A stretch of DNA of 15,931 nucleotides, taken from the NCBI GenBank assembly GCA_039185235.1, contig JBCDAS010000062.1:1-15931 (forward strand), given 5' to 3'. The stretch comes from Thermohalobaculum sp039185235. Its GTDB lineage: Bacteria; Pseudomonadota; Alphaproteobacteria; Rhodobacterales; Rhodobacteraceae. The notes below the pieces were generated by a model, which saw nothing but the letters and a program-made list of their open reading frames with translations, had not been told where the DNA came from and did not search any database. Each line of letters starts with the position of its first letter. The stretch's first letter is position 1. Shown here in pieces: positions 1 through 6,669 of this stretch. Made by a program: the position numbers and the translations under genes.

Positions 1-183
1 CCGGAACCAGGCCAACCCATTGATCAGCCAGAAGAATTCTCAGCCAACCCTGACCCGAACCGTTTTGCAATTCTCACCTGCCAGATTGCCGAGATCGAGA
101 CCTTGCATCTCGGTCAGGACCGCCACCGACGGGCAGCCTTTAGCGCAACGGATGGCTGGGCGGGTCAGTGGCTTGCGCCTTAG
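1..183 (+). CDS. Pyridoxamine 5'-phosphate oxidase family protein, C-terminal end (partial)
   Basis: An open frame enters from the left edge and ends at TAG 181-183, giving 60 residues. It has a Pro/Glu-rich linker, then RFAILTCQIAEIETLHLG, then DRHRRAAF, then a closing DGWAGQWLAP. A strand ending in a leucine-rich turn, an HRRA motif and a final W-x-x-x-WL-x-P is how flavin-binding split-barrel proteins of the PdxH-like (pyridoxamine 5'-phosphate oxidase) superfamily usually finish; the arginines and tryptophan lie near the FMN site in that fold. Members bind FMN or F420 and reduce or oxidise small substrates; which one applies here cannot be told from the tail. The stop overlaps by 4 bases the stop of the convergent ORF6N gene. 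The start lies outside the window. The family call is from the C-terminal pattern only. Confidence 0.6.
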   Translation, partial: PEPGQPIDQPEEFSANPDPNRFAILTCQIAEIETLHLGQDRHRRAAFSATDGWAGQWLAP

Positions 184-593
184 CGCTTGATCGCCGCTTC
201 GATCTCGGCGCCCAGGTCCTCCGCTGCCAGATAGACATCGATCATCTTCATGGTGGCGGCGACGGCTTGAGGCGTCCGCAGAACCGTCGCGGCCATCAAA
301 ACACCCTTCTCGGTCAGAACCCAAGGCGGTTTTGACAGATCGCCCAAAGCCTGGACCTCGCCCTTGGCCGCCATCAATCCAATAACCTTCTGGAACTCGT
401 CCTCTTCAAGCTTAAAGCCATAATCCTCGGTGAATTTCTCAGGGTTGCGCGCAAGGTTTTGATGGAGCTGCCCGGTCGGCACGCCAAACTGCTCCGCCAC
501 ATCCCGCGCCAAAAGAACCACGCGACCGCGCAGATTAAACGCAGTCACCGCCTCCGCTTTCTCCTCCAATGTGGTGAAATCCGGCAGTTTCAT
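180..593 (-). CDS. Stand-alone ORF6N-domain protein (putative DNA-binding)
   Basis: 137 residues. Residues about 18-70 match the ORF6N pattern: NLRGRVVLLARDVAEQFGVPTGQLHQNLARN, then EKFTEDYGFKL, then a basic/hydrophobic helix. ORF6N is a small presumed DNA-binding domain of phage antirepressor-type (KilA-N/ORF6N) proteins, also found as single chromosomal genes. Residues about 92-122 (WVLTEKGVLMAATVLRTPQAV, then MKMIDVYLA) are typical of the segment after the domain, where the protein predicts which antirepressor-like C-terminus follows; here there is none, only a short acidic helix. I chose the ATG at 593 because GGGGAG lies 6-7 bases before it; the frame stays open 18 codons upstream with no good ribosome site. 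It is 105 bases downstream of hemH on the same strand. No phage genes are nearby, so it is a domesticated or orphan copy. Target unknown. Confidence 0.75.
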   Translation of the reverse strand: MKLPDFTTLEEKAEAVTAFNLRGRVVLLARDVAEQFGVPTGQLHQNLARNPEKFTEDYGFKLEEDEFQKVIGLMAAKGEVQALGDLSKPPWVLTEKGVLMAATVLRTPQAVAATMKMIDVYLAAEDLGAEIEAAIKR

Positions 594-698
594 CGAGGCT
601 CCCCTTGCCTGGACTGCCAGTTTGGCGCCAAGCGGGGGTCTCTGCAAGCCCCGGATTAACTCCCATGCGTCAGCTCGCCCAAAAGGCAGCTAAATTTC

Positions 699-1817
699 TC
701 ACTCCGCCGCGTTCAAGACCGGCTGCGCGCTTGCGAGCGCTGTTTGCGGCAACCATCCCATCGATTCCCGCAGAACGATCTGCTCCATCATGTCGATATG
801 GGCATCATCCTCATTCAAGCAGGGGATATAGTGGAAATGCTCGCCACCCGCTTCCTCGAAGCTTTCCTTGATCTCTTCGTTGATCTCTTCCAGCGTCTCG
901 ACACAGTCGCTGGAGAAACCAGGCGCCATGATGGCGATGCGTTTGTGACCCTCCTCAGCCAATTTCGCAACATATTCAACAGTATAGGGCTGGAGCCACT
1001 CCTCCGGGCCGAACCGGCTTTGGAACGTGGTGTGGAACTCGCCCTTCTCCCAGCCCAGCCGCTCGCGCATCAGACGCGAGGTCTTCTGGCAGTGGCAGTG
1101 ATAGGGATCGCCCTTCTTGAAATAGCTTTCCGGCAGGCCGTGATAGCTGGCGACCAGCGCGGTCGGCTTTTCCTCAAAGCCTGCATAGGCGGCCTCGACC
1201 GACTGGGCCAACGCCTCGATATAGGCTGGGTGGTCATGATAGGCGGGCACGGTGCGGATCGCGGGCTGCCAGCGCAGATCCATCAGCGCGCGGAAGCACT
1301 GGTCATTCGCCGTGCCGGTGGTTGCCGCCGCATATTGCGGATAGAGCGGGAAGAACAGGATCCGCTCACAGCCGGCCGCCTGCATCTTGGAGATCACCGA
1401 GGGCGTCGAGGGATTGCCATAGCGCATCGAGAACTCGACCTCGACCTGATCGCCATAAAGCGCCTGCATCCGGGCGCGCAACTTGGTTGTCTGGTTGCGG
1501 GTGATGGTCAGGAGCGGGCTCTCATCCTGCTCAGTGTTCCAGATCCCGCGATAAGCCTCACCTGACGAGAACGGTCGTTTGGTCAAAACGATGCCTTGCA
1601 GGATCGGCTGCCAAACCACACTGGGCCACTCGATGACCCGTTTGTCCGAGAGAAACTCGTTCAGATAGCGTCGCATGGACCAGTAATCGGTCCCATCCGG
1701 CGTGCCGAGATTTGCAATGACGATACCAACCTTGGCCGGGGGCACATGGGGGTGCTCCGCATTGGCATGTTCCAGCCGCCCCATTCCTGGGCGATCCATC
1801 GCGATCCGCTCGAGCAT
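699..1817 (-). CDS. hemH: Ferrochelatase
   Basis: 372 residues. It inserts Fe2+ into protoporphyrin IX, the last step of protoheme synthesis, at the inner face of the cytoplasmic membrane. Visible hallmarks: an N-terminal VGIVIANLGTPDGT (about 30-43) followed by MRRYLNEFLSD; FFPLYPQYAAATTGT (about 155-169); the signature SYHGLPESYFKKGDPYHCHC (about 224-243) with the metal-site histidine near 226; FQSRFGPEEWLQPYT; and PGFSSDCVETLEEI with the acidic residue near 307. The ATG at 1817 is preceded by GGGAGA at about 8 bases. An ATG six codons in (1799) is possible, and the open frame extends 23 codons upstream without a ribosome site. The roughly 28-residue N-terminal extension before the core is usual in Rhodobacterales enzymes. 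It is divergent from the marC-family gene. No iron-control box was seen upstream. Confidence 0.96.
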   Translation of the reverse strand: MLERIAMDRPGMGRLEHANAEHPHVPPAKVGIVIANLGTPDGTDYWSMRRYLNEFLSDKRVIEWPSVVWQPILQGIVLTKRPFSSGEAYRGIWNTEQDESPLLTITRNQTTKLRARMQALYGDQVEVEFSMRYGNPSTPSVISKMQAAGCERILFFPLYPQYAAATTGTANDQCFRALMDLRWQPAIRTVPAYHDHPAYIEALAQSVEAAYAGFEEKPTALVASYHGLPESYFKKGDPYHCHCQKTSRLMRERLGWEKGEFHTTFQSRFGPEEWLQPYTVEYVAKLAEEGHKRIAIMAPGFSSDCVETLEEINEEIKESFEEAGGEHFHYIPCLNEDDAHIDMMEQIVLRESMGWLPQTALASAQPVLNAAE

Positions 1818-1848
1818 TCGGCCATCTCCCGCTTCCTTGCTGGTAGAG

Positions 1849-1876
1849 AAGATAAACGTTCGAGAGAAAGGTTCAA
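1849..1876 (-). promoter_or_regulatory. Candidate sigma-70-type promoter for hemH
   Basis: Read on the minus strand, TTGAAC (1876-1871) and TATCTT (1854-1849) are 16 bases apart. Each matches 4 of 6 consensus positions. Transcription would begin near 1842, giving a leader of about 25 bases before the hemH ATG at 1817. It sits in the 159-base divergent region (1818-1976) shared with the marC-family gene. Match quality is modest, so this is only a best guess. Confidence 0.3.
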
Positions 1877-1976
1877 ATCTGCTCAATGGGAAAGGATCTC
1901 ACGGCGAGATTTATTTTGCTGGACCGCTCGGCAACACTCTGAAACGTTCCCTGAAAGCCAAGGAAGGGAGCGAGCA

Positions 1977-2624
1977 ATGGATTTCAGCGTAATCAATACC
2001 GAGTTGGTGGTCACCCTGCTCCTTCTCCTGCTAATCGGAGTAGGCCCAAAGATCGCACTTGTCCCGTTCTTGGAGAAGACCAAGGGCCTCGATCCGGAAA
2101 AGCAGCGAGAGGTCGGCCAACTCATGGTCAAAACCGCGATTGTCGCGGCTTTGGTTGTCTTCGCGACGGGCGGGTTGCTGCTGAAGCTTTTGCACATCAC
2201 CACCGGCGCGGTCGCGGTCGCGGGTGGGATAATCCTGGGCCTTTTGGCGATCAAAATGGCGTTGGGTCCGGCCGAAGAAGTTGTCGATGAAGGCGATTTG
2301 CCAGTCGACCATGCGAAAATGGCCATCTACCCGCTCGCGGTGCCTTTCCTCTTTAATCCAGTGGGCGTGACCGTCCTGATCATTGCATCCAGCGAAGCCC
2401 AAGGTGTTGCAACCCATGCGCTGGTGGTGGCCTTGGTCCTCGTGGTCGGTGCTTTCGACTGGCTGGTCTTCTCCAATATCGACAAGATCGGTAAGCGGCT
2501 GAATCCGACCAGCCTGGTGATCTCCGAGGTGGTCTTCGGGATCCTATTGACCGCAGTTGCTGTCCAATTGGTTGTCTCTGGCCTTGGCAGCCTTGGCATC
2601 ATAGAGGCCGCAGCGCATCATTAA
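1977..2624 (+). CDS. MarC family integral membrane protein
   Basis: 215 residues, of the usual length for the MarC family (UPF0056). Six hydrophobic segments are visible, roughly 8-30, 50-70, 74-96, 114-138, 144-165 and 180-202. The paired re-entrant-looking motifs typical of the family are recognisable as IGVGPKIALVPFLEKTKG near 20-37 and YPLAVPFLFNPVGVTVLI near 118-135. MarC proteins sit in the cytoplasmic membrane. The founding member was wrongly linked to multiple antibiotic resistance and the true substrate is unknown; some relatives were reported as amino acid carriers. The start ATG at 1977 has AGGAAGGGAG (1961-1970) just upstream; the open frame extends far upstream of it, but only this start has a ribosome site and the conserved N-terminus. 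It is divergent from hemH and convergent with the sulfotransferase gene, so it is probably transcribed alone. Confidence 0.85.
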   Translation: MDFSVINTELVVTLLLLLLIGVGPKIALVPFLEKTKGLDPEKQREVGQLMVKTAIVAALVVFATGGLLLKLLHITTGAVAVAGGIILGLLAIKMALGPAEEVVDEGDLPVDHAKMAIYPLAVPFLFNPVGVTVLIIASSEAQGVATHALVVALVLVVGAFDWLVFSNIDKIGKRLNPTSLVISEVVFGILLTAVAVQLVVSGLGSLGIIEAAAHH

Positions 2625-2737
2625 ATCTGTTGGGGCACCTGGCCAAACCGAAAAGTGAACTGATCCTGTTAATCAGGCAAACGCGTCCGGTGTCGAGAAG
2701 CGGTTCCATCGCCCATGCGCTCCGCTTTCAGTATTCT

Positions 2738-3661
2738 CTAGACTGTGAGGCCCAACAGACGACGGATCCCATTCATCGTAAGCGCCTTCCGAAGACGCCT
2801 GCGCGGCATGTATGGCTTCGAAGTAACGTAGCTACCCAAGTCGACCCCCTGCTCTTCGAGTCGACTACGCCTCGCAGCGGCCTCTCTTTGAACACGCTCG
2901 AAAAGTTCCAGATCGTCAGCGAAGTAGTTCGCCACGGCAGTTCGCAATTCCGGCGTATACAATCGGTCCTTGATCAGCCCGTCCAGCGTCTCCAAGACGT
3001 CCGGCATCTCATTCGAGAGATCTTCAGCCAATGCAATTGCATCGCATCGCGCCGTTTGATTTCTAAGTGGAATTTCGACTTCCAAGCCGATGTAATGACA
3101 AAGATCGTAAGCCAAGAGATCAAAACCGTCGATACTGTAAAAGCGCAACCCTTTCAGATCCGCGACATAGTCAGATTGACGCCGCCAATGTCCGTCGAGC
3201 GTCTCACTCGGTCGTTCGACGATATACGCGACGAACTCGGAAAAGCTGATCCCGTGGGACAAAGTTTCTGGTGTTGGGTCAGGTTGCCCGCGTAAAGCGC
3301 CAACGACCGGAGGGGAATGAACATTTTCCGAGGCAAGCCGAGTCAGAACAAACTTATCAATGTAAGCACTTGCTAATCGGTCGAACGGATCCCTCAGCAC
3401 CACAAACTTAAAACCGGTCGGGTCATCCAGCACTTCACGCTTCTCGGCGTCAAGCAGATCCGCCAAAAGCATCCCAGTGCCTGCCAAATCGTGAGGATTC
3501 TCGATAAAGCGCGGACGATCGTTAGGTCGGCTAAGTTGTTGCATCATCGTCATAAGAGATGACGTTCCGTTCTTGGCGATTGGAAAGTAAATCACTTTCG
3601 ACTGTTGCAGTACTACAATGGGGTACGGCCAAGTTCTTAGCAAACTGTCATTCTCCGCCAC
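2738..3661 (-). CDS. Sulfotransferase family 2 protein (PAPS-dependent)
   Basis: 307 residues. Two PAPS-binding motifs are visible: YFPIAKNGTSSLMTMM (about 25-40), the 5'-phosphosulfate loop in the family's P-x-K-N/C-G-x-S/T-S form, and FVVLRDPFDRLASAYIDKF (about 86-104), the 3'-phosphate-binding stretch with Arg-90, Arg-95 and Ser-98. This resembles the carbohydrate sulfotransferase group (Sulfotransfer_2), which sulfates sugars of surface polysaccharides, lipids or small molecules. The acceptor here is unknown. The start is GTG at 3661 with a perfect AGGAGG 10 bases before it; the first in-frame ATG would cut off the phosphosulfate loop. Composition is visibly less GC-rich than the flanking genes, and no polysaccharide genes are adjacent, so recent acquisition is likely. 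There is no signal peptide or clear membrane segment, so a cytoplasmic site is inferred. Confidence 0.8.
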   Translation of the reverse strand: MAENDSLLRTWPYPIVVLQQSKVIYFPIAKNGTSSLMTMMQQLSRPNDRPRFIENPHDLAGTGMLLADLLDAEKREVLDDPTGFKFVVLRDPFDRLASAYIDKFVLTRLASENVHSPPVVGALRGQPDPTPETLSHGISFSEFVAYIVERPSETLDGHWRRQSDYVADLKGLRFYSIDGFDLLAYDLCHYIGLEVEIPLRNQTARCDAIALAEDLSNEMPDVLETLDGLIKDRLYTPELRTAVANYFADDLELFERVQREAAARRSRLEEQGVDLGSYVTSKPYMPRRRLRKALTMNGIRRLLGLTV

Positions 3662-3752
3662 TGGTATAAAGCCTCCTGTTCGTGTCGACCAGCTACCACG
3701 ATTTTGCGAGGGTCACGGCGGCAACTCTTCTCTCCGATCAAAATCACTTGCG

Positions 3753-4667
3753 TCAACCCTGATCGATCGTCTTCTCCCCCATGGGCACTTCGAATGTTCC
3801 TAAAGCATCAGCCATACGGTTTGTCGCAGTGCCCGGGCGCAGGGGTTGCGGCTGATCCGGTCCTGGCGACCATCCAGTCAGATAGATCAATTCAAAACTC
3901 GCTCTGATCCGCCCACCCGTCGCCGTGAAATGCGCATGGTAGATCTCCGACATCCGTGCGAGAACATCGCGGCGCAGGCAAGACTTTGGCCTGTCGAGCA
4001 ATATGCTCGTCTCTCCCATCGCGCGCAGATCACGCATCAGATGGAGCGGTGTTTCGTAGGTCACCGTGAGCCTTTCGGTGTCCGCGACTGGCATAACCAG
4101 TCCCGCGCGCTGCAAGAGACTGCCTAGATCGCGGATCTCTGCCATCGGCGCCACGCGAGGTGACAGCCCACCCAGCAATTCGACCTCGGCCTCGGCGAAG
4201 GCTGTGCGCAGCTCCGCGAGCGTCTGCCCTCCCAGAGCCGCGAGCAGAACCAAGCCATCTGGAACCAAGGCCCGGCGGAGCTGGATCAGATGCCCAACCG
4301 GATCGTTCAGGTGGTGGAGAAGAAAGGCCGAAACCGCCAGATCAGCTCGGGCCTCTGCGACCGGAAGGACCTCCTCTGCGATGCTGACGACCTCTGCCGT
4401 TTTGGCCAGGATGGGCGCGGGTTCAAACACCGAAAGCGCCCGCTCTGGCAACACCTGTTGGAAGGCTTCTTTGATCGGACCGACACCTTCGCCAAGCATC
4501 AGAGCCCGCTCAAACCTCCTCGGCGTGTCTCGAAGACGGTCTATGAGCGATTCTGCCGCAGCCCGGCGGAGAAAATCCGCACCCTCCCCAAAGCCATCGC
4601 GGGCTGCCCGATCGCGATTGCGCCGGAGGCGTTGGAAATCGAATATCTCGCGCGGTGCGCTGGCCAT
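3753..4667 (-). CDS. SAM-dependent methyltransferase (BioC/NDUFAF5-like)
   Basis: 304 residues from ATG 4667; a GTG one codon upstream (4670) has equally good spacing from GGGAG. The N-terminus IFDFQRLRRNRDRAA is the stretch shared by alphaproteobacterial relatives of NDUFAF5 and BioC. A class I methyltransferase core follows: MLGEGVGPIKEAF (about 57-69) as the glycine-rich loop, ADLAVSAFLLHHLNDPVGHLIQLRRAL (about 108-134) and PDGLVLLAALGG (about 136-147). The tail LTGWSPGPDQPQPLRPGTA (about 263-281) is characteristic. BioC methylates malonyl-ACP in biotin synthesis. NDUFAF5 hydroxylates an arginine in complex I despite its methyltransferase fold. The sequence does not decide between these, and biotin genes are absent. 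It is divergent from comF, an arrangement common in alphaproteobacteria. Confidence 0.8.
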   Translation of the reverse strand: MASAPREIFDFQRLRRNRDRAARDGFGEGADFLRRAAAESLIDRLRDTPRRFERALMLGEGVGPIKEAFQQVLPERALSVFEPAPILAKTAEVVSIAEEVLPVAEARADLAVSAFLLHHLNDPVGHLIQLRRALVPDGLVLLAALGGQTLAELRTAFAEAEVELLGGLSPRVAPMAEIRDLGSLLQRAGLVMPVADTERLTVTYETPLHLMRDLRAMGETSILLDRPKSCLRRDVLARMSEIYHAHFTATGGRIRASFELIYLTGWSPGPDQPQPLRPGTATNRMADALGTFEVPMGEKTIDQG

Positions 4668-4670
4668 CAC

Positions 4671-4751
4671 CGTTAACTCCCTAACCCCGGCTTATATGGC
4701 ACTATAGGGCTCTGACGACACAGATCTTGGCGCCGCCAGAAGGGAGCGCTC
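4671..4751. promoter_or_regulatory. Divergent intergenic region between methyltransferase gene and comF
   Basis: The gap between the two divergent starts must hold both promoters. An AT-rich island at 4691-4706 (TTATATGG then ACTATAGG) offers -10-like hexamers on both strands, including TATAAG and TATAGT on the minus strand, but no convincing -35 partner was found for either. The ribosome site of comF (AGGGAG, just before ATG 4752) and that of the methyltransferase gene (GGGAG) bound the region. Confidence 0.3.
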
Positions 4752-5522
4752 ATGTCCCTGCTCGATTTGCTCCTGCCGCCCACCTGTCCAGTGACAGGGA
4801 CCGAGGTGACCCGGCAAGGCGCGCTCTCGCCTGAGGCATGGATCGATCTGGCTTTCCTCACCGGTCCGCGCTGCGCTGGCTGCGGCCAGGAAGTCCCTGG
4901 ATTGACTGAGGCCGAGCATGATTTCCGTTGTGACACTTGCCGCCGTTACGACCATCCTTGGCAGCGCGGGCGCGCGGCCTTTCGCTATGAGGGCACCGGT
5001 CGGCGCCTCATCCTCTCCCTAAAACACGGCGACCGGCTGGATCTTGTGCCCAGCATTGCCAGATGGATGCATGCCGCAGGCCCAGAACTGGTGGCCGAGG
5101 CTGACCTGGTGGCCCCGATCCCGCTCCACTGGTCGCGGATGCTCAAACGGCGCTACAACCAGTCGGCGGAGCTTGCGCGGCATCTCTGCGGGATTGCTGG
5201 TCGCCGAGACGCCTATGCGCCCGGGCTGCTCCGCCGCATACGGGCCACAGCCTCGCAAGATGGCAAGGACCGTGCCGCCCGCGTTGCCAATCTCGCGGAT
5301 GCCCTTGCGCTCACCGACACCAGCCGTCTTCAGGAAAAACGCGTCCTCCTCGTCGATGATGTCCTCACCACCGGCGCAACCCTTGCAGCGGCGACCAACC
5401 TGTGCTTGGAGAGAGGAGCCGCAAGCGTTGACGTGATCGTGAGCGCCCTAGTGAATTTCGAGGAGAAACCTTATGTGCCCGCCGATACGGCATCTGAGGA
5501 CCTGAGCGATGAAACCGATTGA
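4752..5522 (+). CDS. comF: ComF family protein (phosphoribosyltransferase-fold, DNA-uptake type)
   Basis: 256 residues, normal for ComF. The N-terminal part carries cysteines in zinc-ribbon style: Cys-12, then CAGC (41-44), then CDTC (60-63). The C-terminal part is a type I phosphoribosyltransferase domain: APIPLHWSRMLKRRYNQSAELA (about 121-142) and the PRPP loop LLVDDVLTTGATLAAA (about 199-214). ComF acts in the cytoplasm and is needed for natural transformation in several bacteria, where it helps single-stranded DNA move in or load. In many genomes it is kept without other competence genes, as here, so its role may be broader. The start has AGGGAG about 6 bases upstream. The last 14 bases overlap the start of grxC, implying coupled translation. 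Confidence 0.93.
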   Translation: MSLLDLLLPPTCPVTGTEVTRQGALSPEAWIDLAFLTGPRCAGCGQEVPGLTEAEHDFRCDTCRRYDHPWQRGRAAFRYEGTGRRLILSLKHGDRLDLVPSIARWMHAAGPELVAEADLVAPIPLHWSRMLKRRYNQSAELARHLCGIAGRRDAYAPGLLRRIRATASQDGKDRAARVANLADALALTDTSRLQEKRVLLVDDVLTTGATLAAATNLCLERGAASVDVIVSALVNFEEKPYVPADTASEDLSDETD

Positions 5523-5766
5523 GATCTACACCACCCCGATCTGCCCCTATTGCATCATGGCAAAGCGCCTTCTGGACGCCAAGGGTGCGGACTATACCGA
5601 GATCAATGTGATGGGCGACAACGCCAAGCGCGGCGAGATGATGCAACGGGCCAATGGCGGACGCACCGTGCCGCAGATCTTCATTGGCGAGACCCATGTG
5701 GGCGGCTGCGATGAACTCCACGCCTTGGAGCGGGCTGGAAAGCTCGACCCCCTGCTCGCCGTCTGA
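5509..5766 (+). CDS. grxC: Glutaredoxin 3 (dithiol)
   Basis: 85 residues, full length for bacterial Grx3. The redox centre is CPYC at 12-15, glutathione-binding TVPQIFIG lies at 53-60, and GGCDEL is at 65-70. Glutaredoxins use reduced glutathione to reduce protein disulfides and glutathionylated proteins in the cytoplasm and can serve as electron donors to ribonucleotide reductase. It starts inside the comF end (14-base overlap) and its stop is 2 bases before the nitrilase ATG, so the three genes form one operon. The extra cysteine at 67 is common in this subfamily. Confidence 0.96.
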   Translation: MKPIEIYTTPICPYCIMAKRLLDAKGADYTEINVMGDNAKRGEMMQRANGGRTVPQIFIGETHVGGCDELHALERAGKLDPLLAV

Positions 5767-5768
5767 GG

Positions 5769-6599
5769 ATGCGCGCCGGTCTCGTCCAACTGAATGCCTC
5801 GGACGACCCAGCTGCCAATCTGCCCGAAACCGAGCAGTTGATCCGCGAGGCGGTGGCGGGCGGTGCAGATCTCGTGATCACGCCTGAGGTGACGAATATC
5901 GTCTCAGCGAGCCGGACGCGGCAAAACGACGTCCTGGAGCCGGAGCAGACCGACCAGACGCTCGCCCGTCTCCGCGAGGTCGCAGCAGAAACAGGCATCC
6001 ATCTGATCATTGGCTCGCTGGCCCTGAAGTCGGATGATCTAGAAGGCCGCTTCGTCAACCGCTCCTTCCTGATCGGCCCGGACGGCGCCATCCAGGCGCG
6101 CTATGACAAGATCCACATGTTTGACGTGGAACTGAGCGAAGGCGAGAGCTATCGCGAATCCAAGGGCTACCGCCCCGGCGAACAGGCGGTTCTCGCCGAC
6201 ACCACCCTGGGCAAGATCGGCCTCACCATCTGCTACGATATGCGCTTCCCCGCGCTCTACCGCGCGCTTGCCGAAGCAGGCGCTCAAATCCTCACCGCCC
6301 CCTCCGCCTTCACGGTCCCAACTGGCCAGGCTCACTGGGAAGTTCTGCTGCGCGCTCGCGCGATCGAAACCGGCTCCTTCGTACTTGCCCCTGCACAATG
6401 GGGCACACATCGAGCCAGCAGAGGCCGAAGGCGAGAAACCTATGGCCACTCCCTCGCCATCGATCCCTGGGGCCAGGTCCTGGCCGATGCCGGCTCGGGC
6501 ACTTGCGCCACCCTGGTCGACCTAGACCTCGATGCCGTCGAACAGGCTCGCGGCAAGATCCCATCGCTCACCAACACAAGAAACTTCACCGGCCCCTAA
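5769..6599 (+). CDS. Carbon-nitrogen hydrolase, Nit1/Nit2-like (probable deaminated-glutathione or omega-amidase)
   Basis: 276 residues. The nitrilase-superfamily triad is complete: Glu-40 in VITPEVTN, Lys-114 in RYDKIHMFDV, and Cys-155 in TICYDMRFP. Further family marks are APSAFTVPTGQAHWEVLLRARAIE (about 177-200) and YGHSLAIDPWG. DKIHMFDVEL and CYDMRFPALYR are typical of the Nit branch, whose members hydrolyse deaminated glutathione or alpha-keto acid amides, a metabolite-repair role in the cytoplasm. The position directly behind grxC fits a glutathione-linked function, though that is inference. The ATG follows the grxC stop by 2 bases with GAGG as a minimal ribosome site, suggesting reinitiation. 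In many alphaproteobacteria a DUF1178 gene comes next; here the operon ends and a convergent orphan gene follows. The exact substrate is unproven. Confidence 0.88.
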   Translation: MRAGLVQLNASDDPAANLPETEQLIREAVAGGADLVITPEVTNIVSASRTRQNDVLEPEQTDQTLARLREVAAETGIHLIIGSLALKSDDLEGRFVNRSFLIGPDGAIQARYDKIHMFDVELSEGESYRESKGYRPGEQAVLADTTLGKIGLTICYDMRFPALYRALAEAGAQILTAPSAFTVPTGQAHWEVLLRARAIETGSFVLAPAQWGTHRASRGRRRETYGHSLAIDPWGQVLADAGSGTCATLVDLDLDAVEQARGKIPSLTNTRNFTGP

Positions 6600-6669
6600 A
6601 CCTATTCGGAAGCGCAGGAAAGCAGCCTTGATCCGGTTCGAGCAAAACCGCCTCAGAGTCTCTTCTCGA

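Noticed and set aside
40..324. Minus-strand open frame of 94 codons at the left edge
   Set aside because: It overlaps the ORF6N gene in another frame and the PNPOx-like tail in antisense; composition is not protein-like.
1023..1038. GAAC-N8-GAAC inside hemH
   Set aside because: Wrong spacing and intragenic.
744..1565. Plus-strand open frame of 273 codons opposite hemH
   Set aside because: It mirrors ferrochelatase codons in antisense; no family resemblance and no ribosome site.
1858..1874. GTTC-N9-GTTC near the hemH promoter as a second LexA box
   Set aside because: Spacing is 9, not 7; alphaproteobacterial LexA needs N7.
1977..2624. Reading the marC-family gene as an antibiotic resistance determinant
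   Set aside because: The family name is historical; MarC was shown not to confer multiple resistance and nothing here suggests it.
2660..2676. CTGAT/ATCAG hairpin between marC and the sulfotransferase gene as a terminator
   Set aside because: Only 5 bp, no T run on either strand; nothing else terminator-like in 2625-2737.
6634..6650. CGGTT/AACCG hairpin after the nitrilase gene as a terminator
   Set aside because: 5-bp stem, 7-base loop and no T tract; too weak to call.
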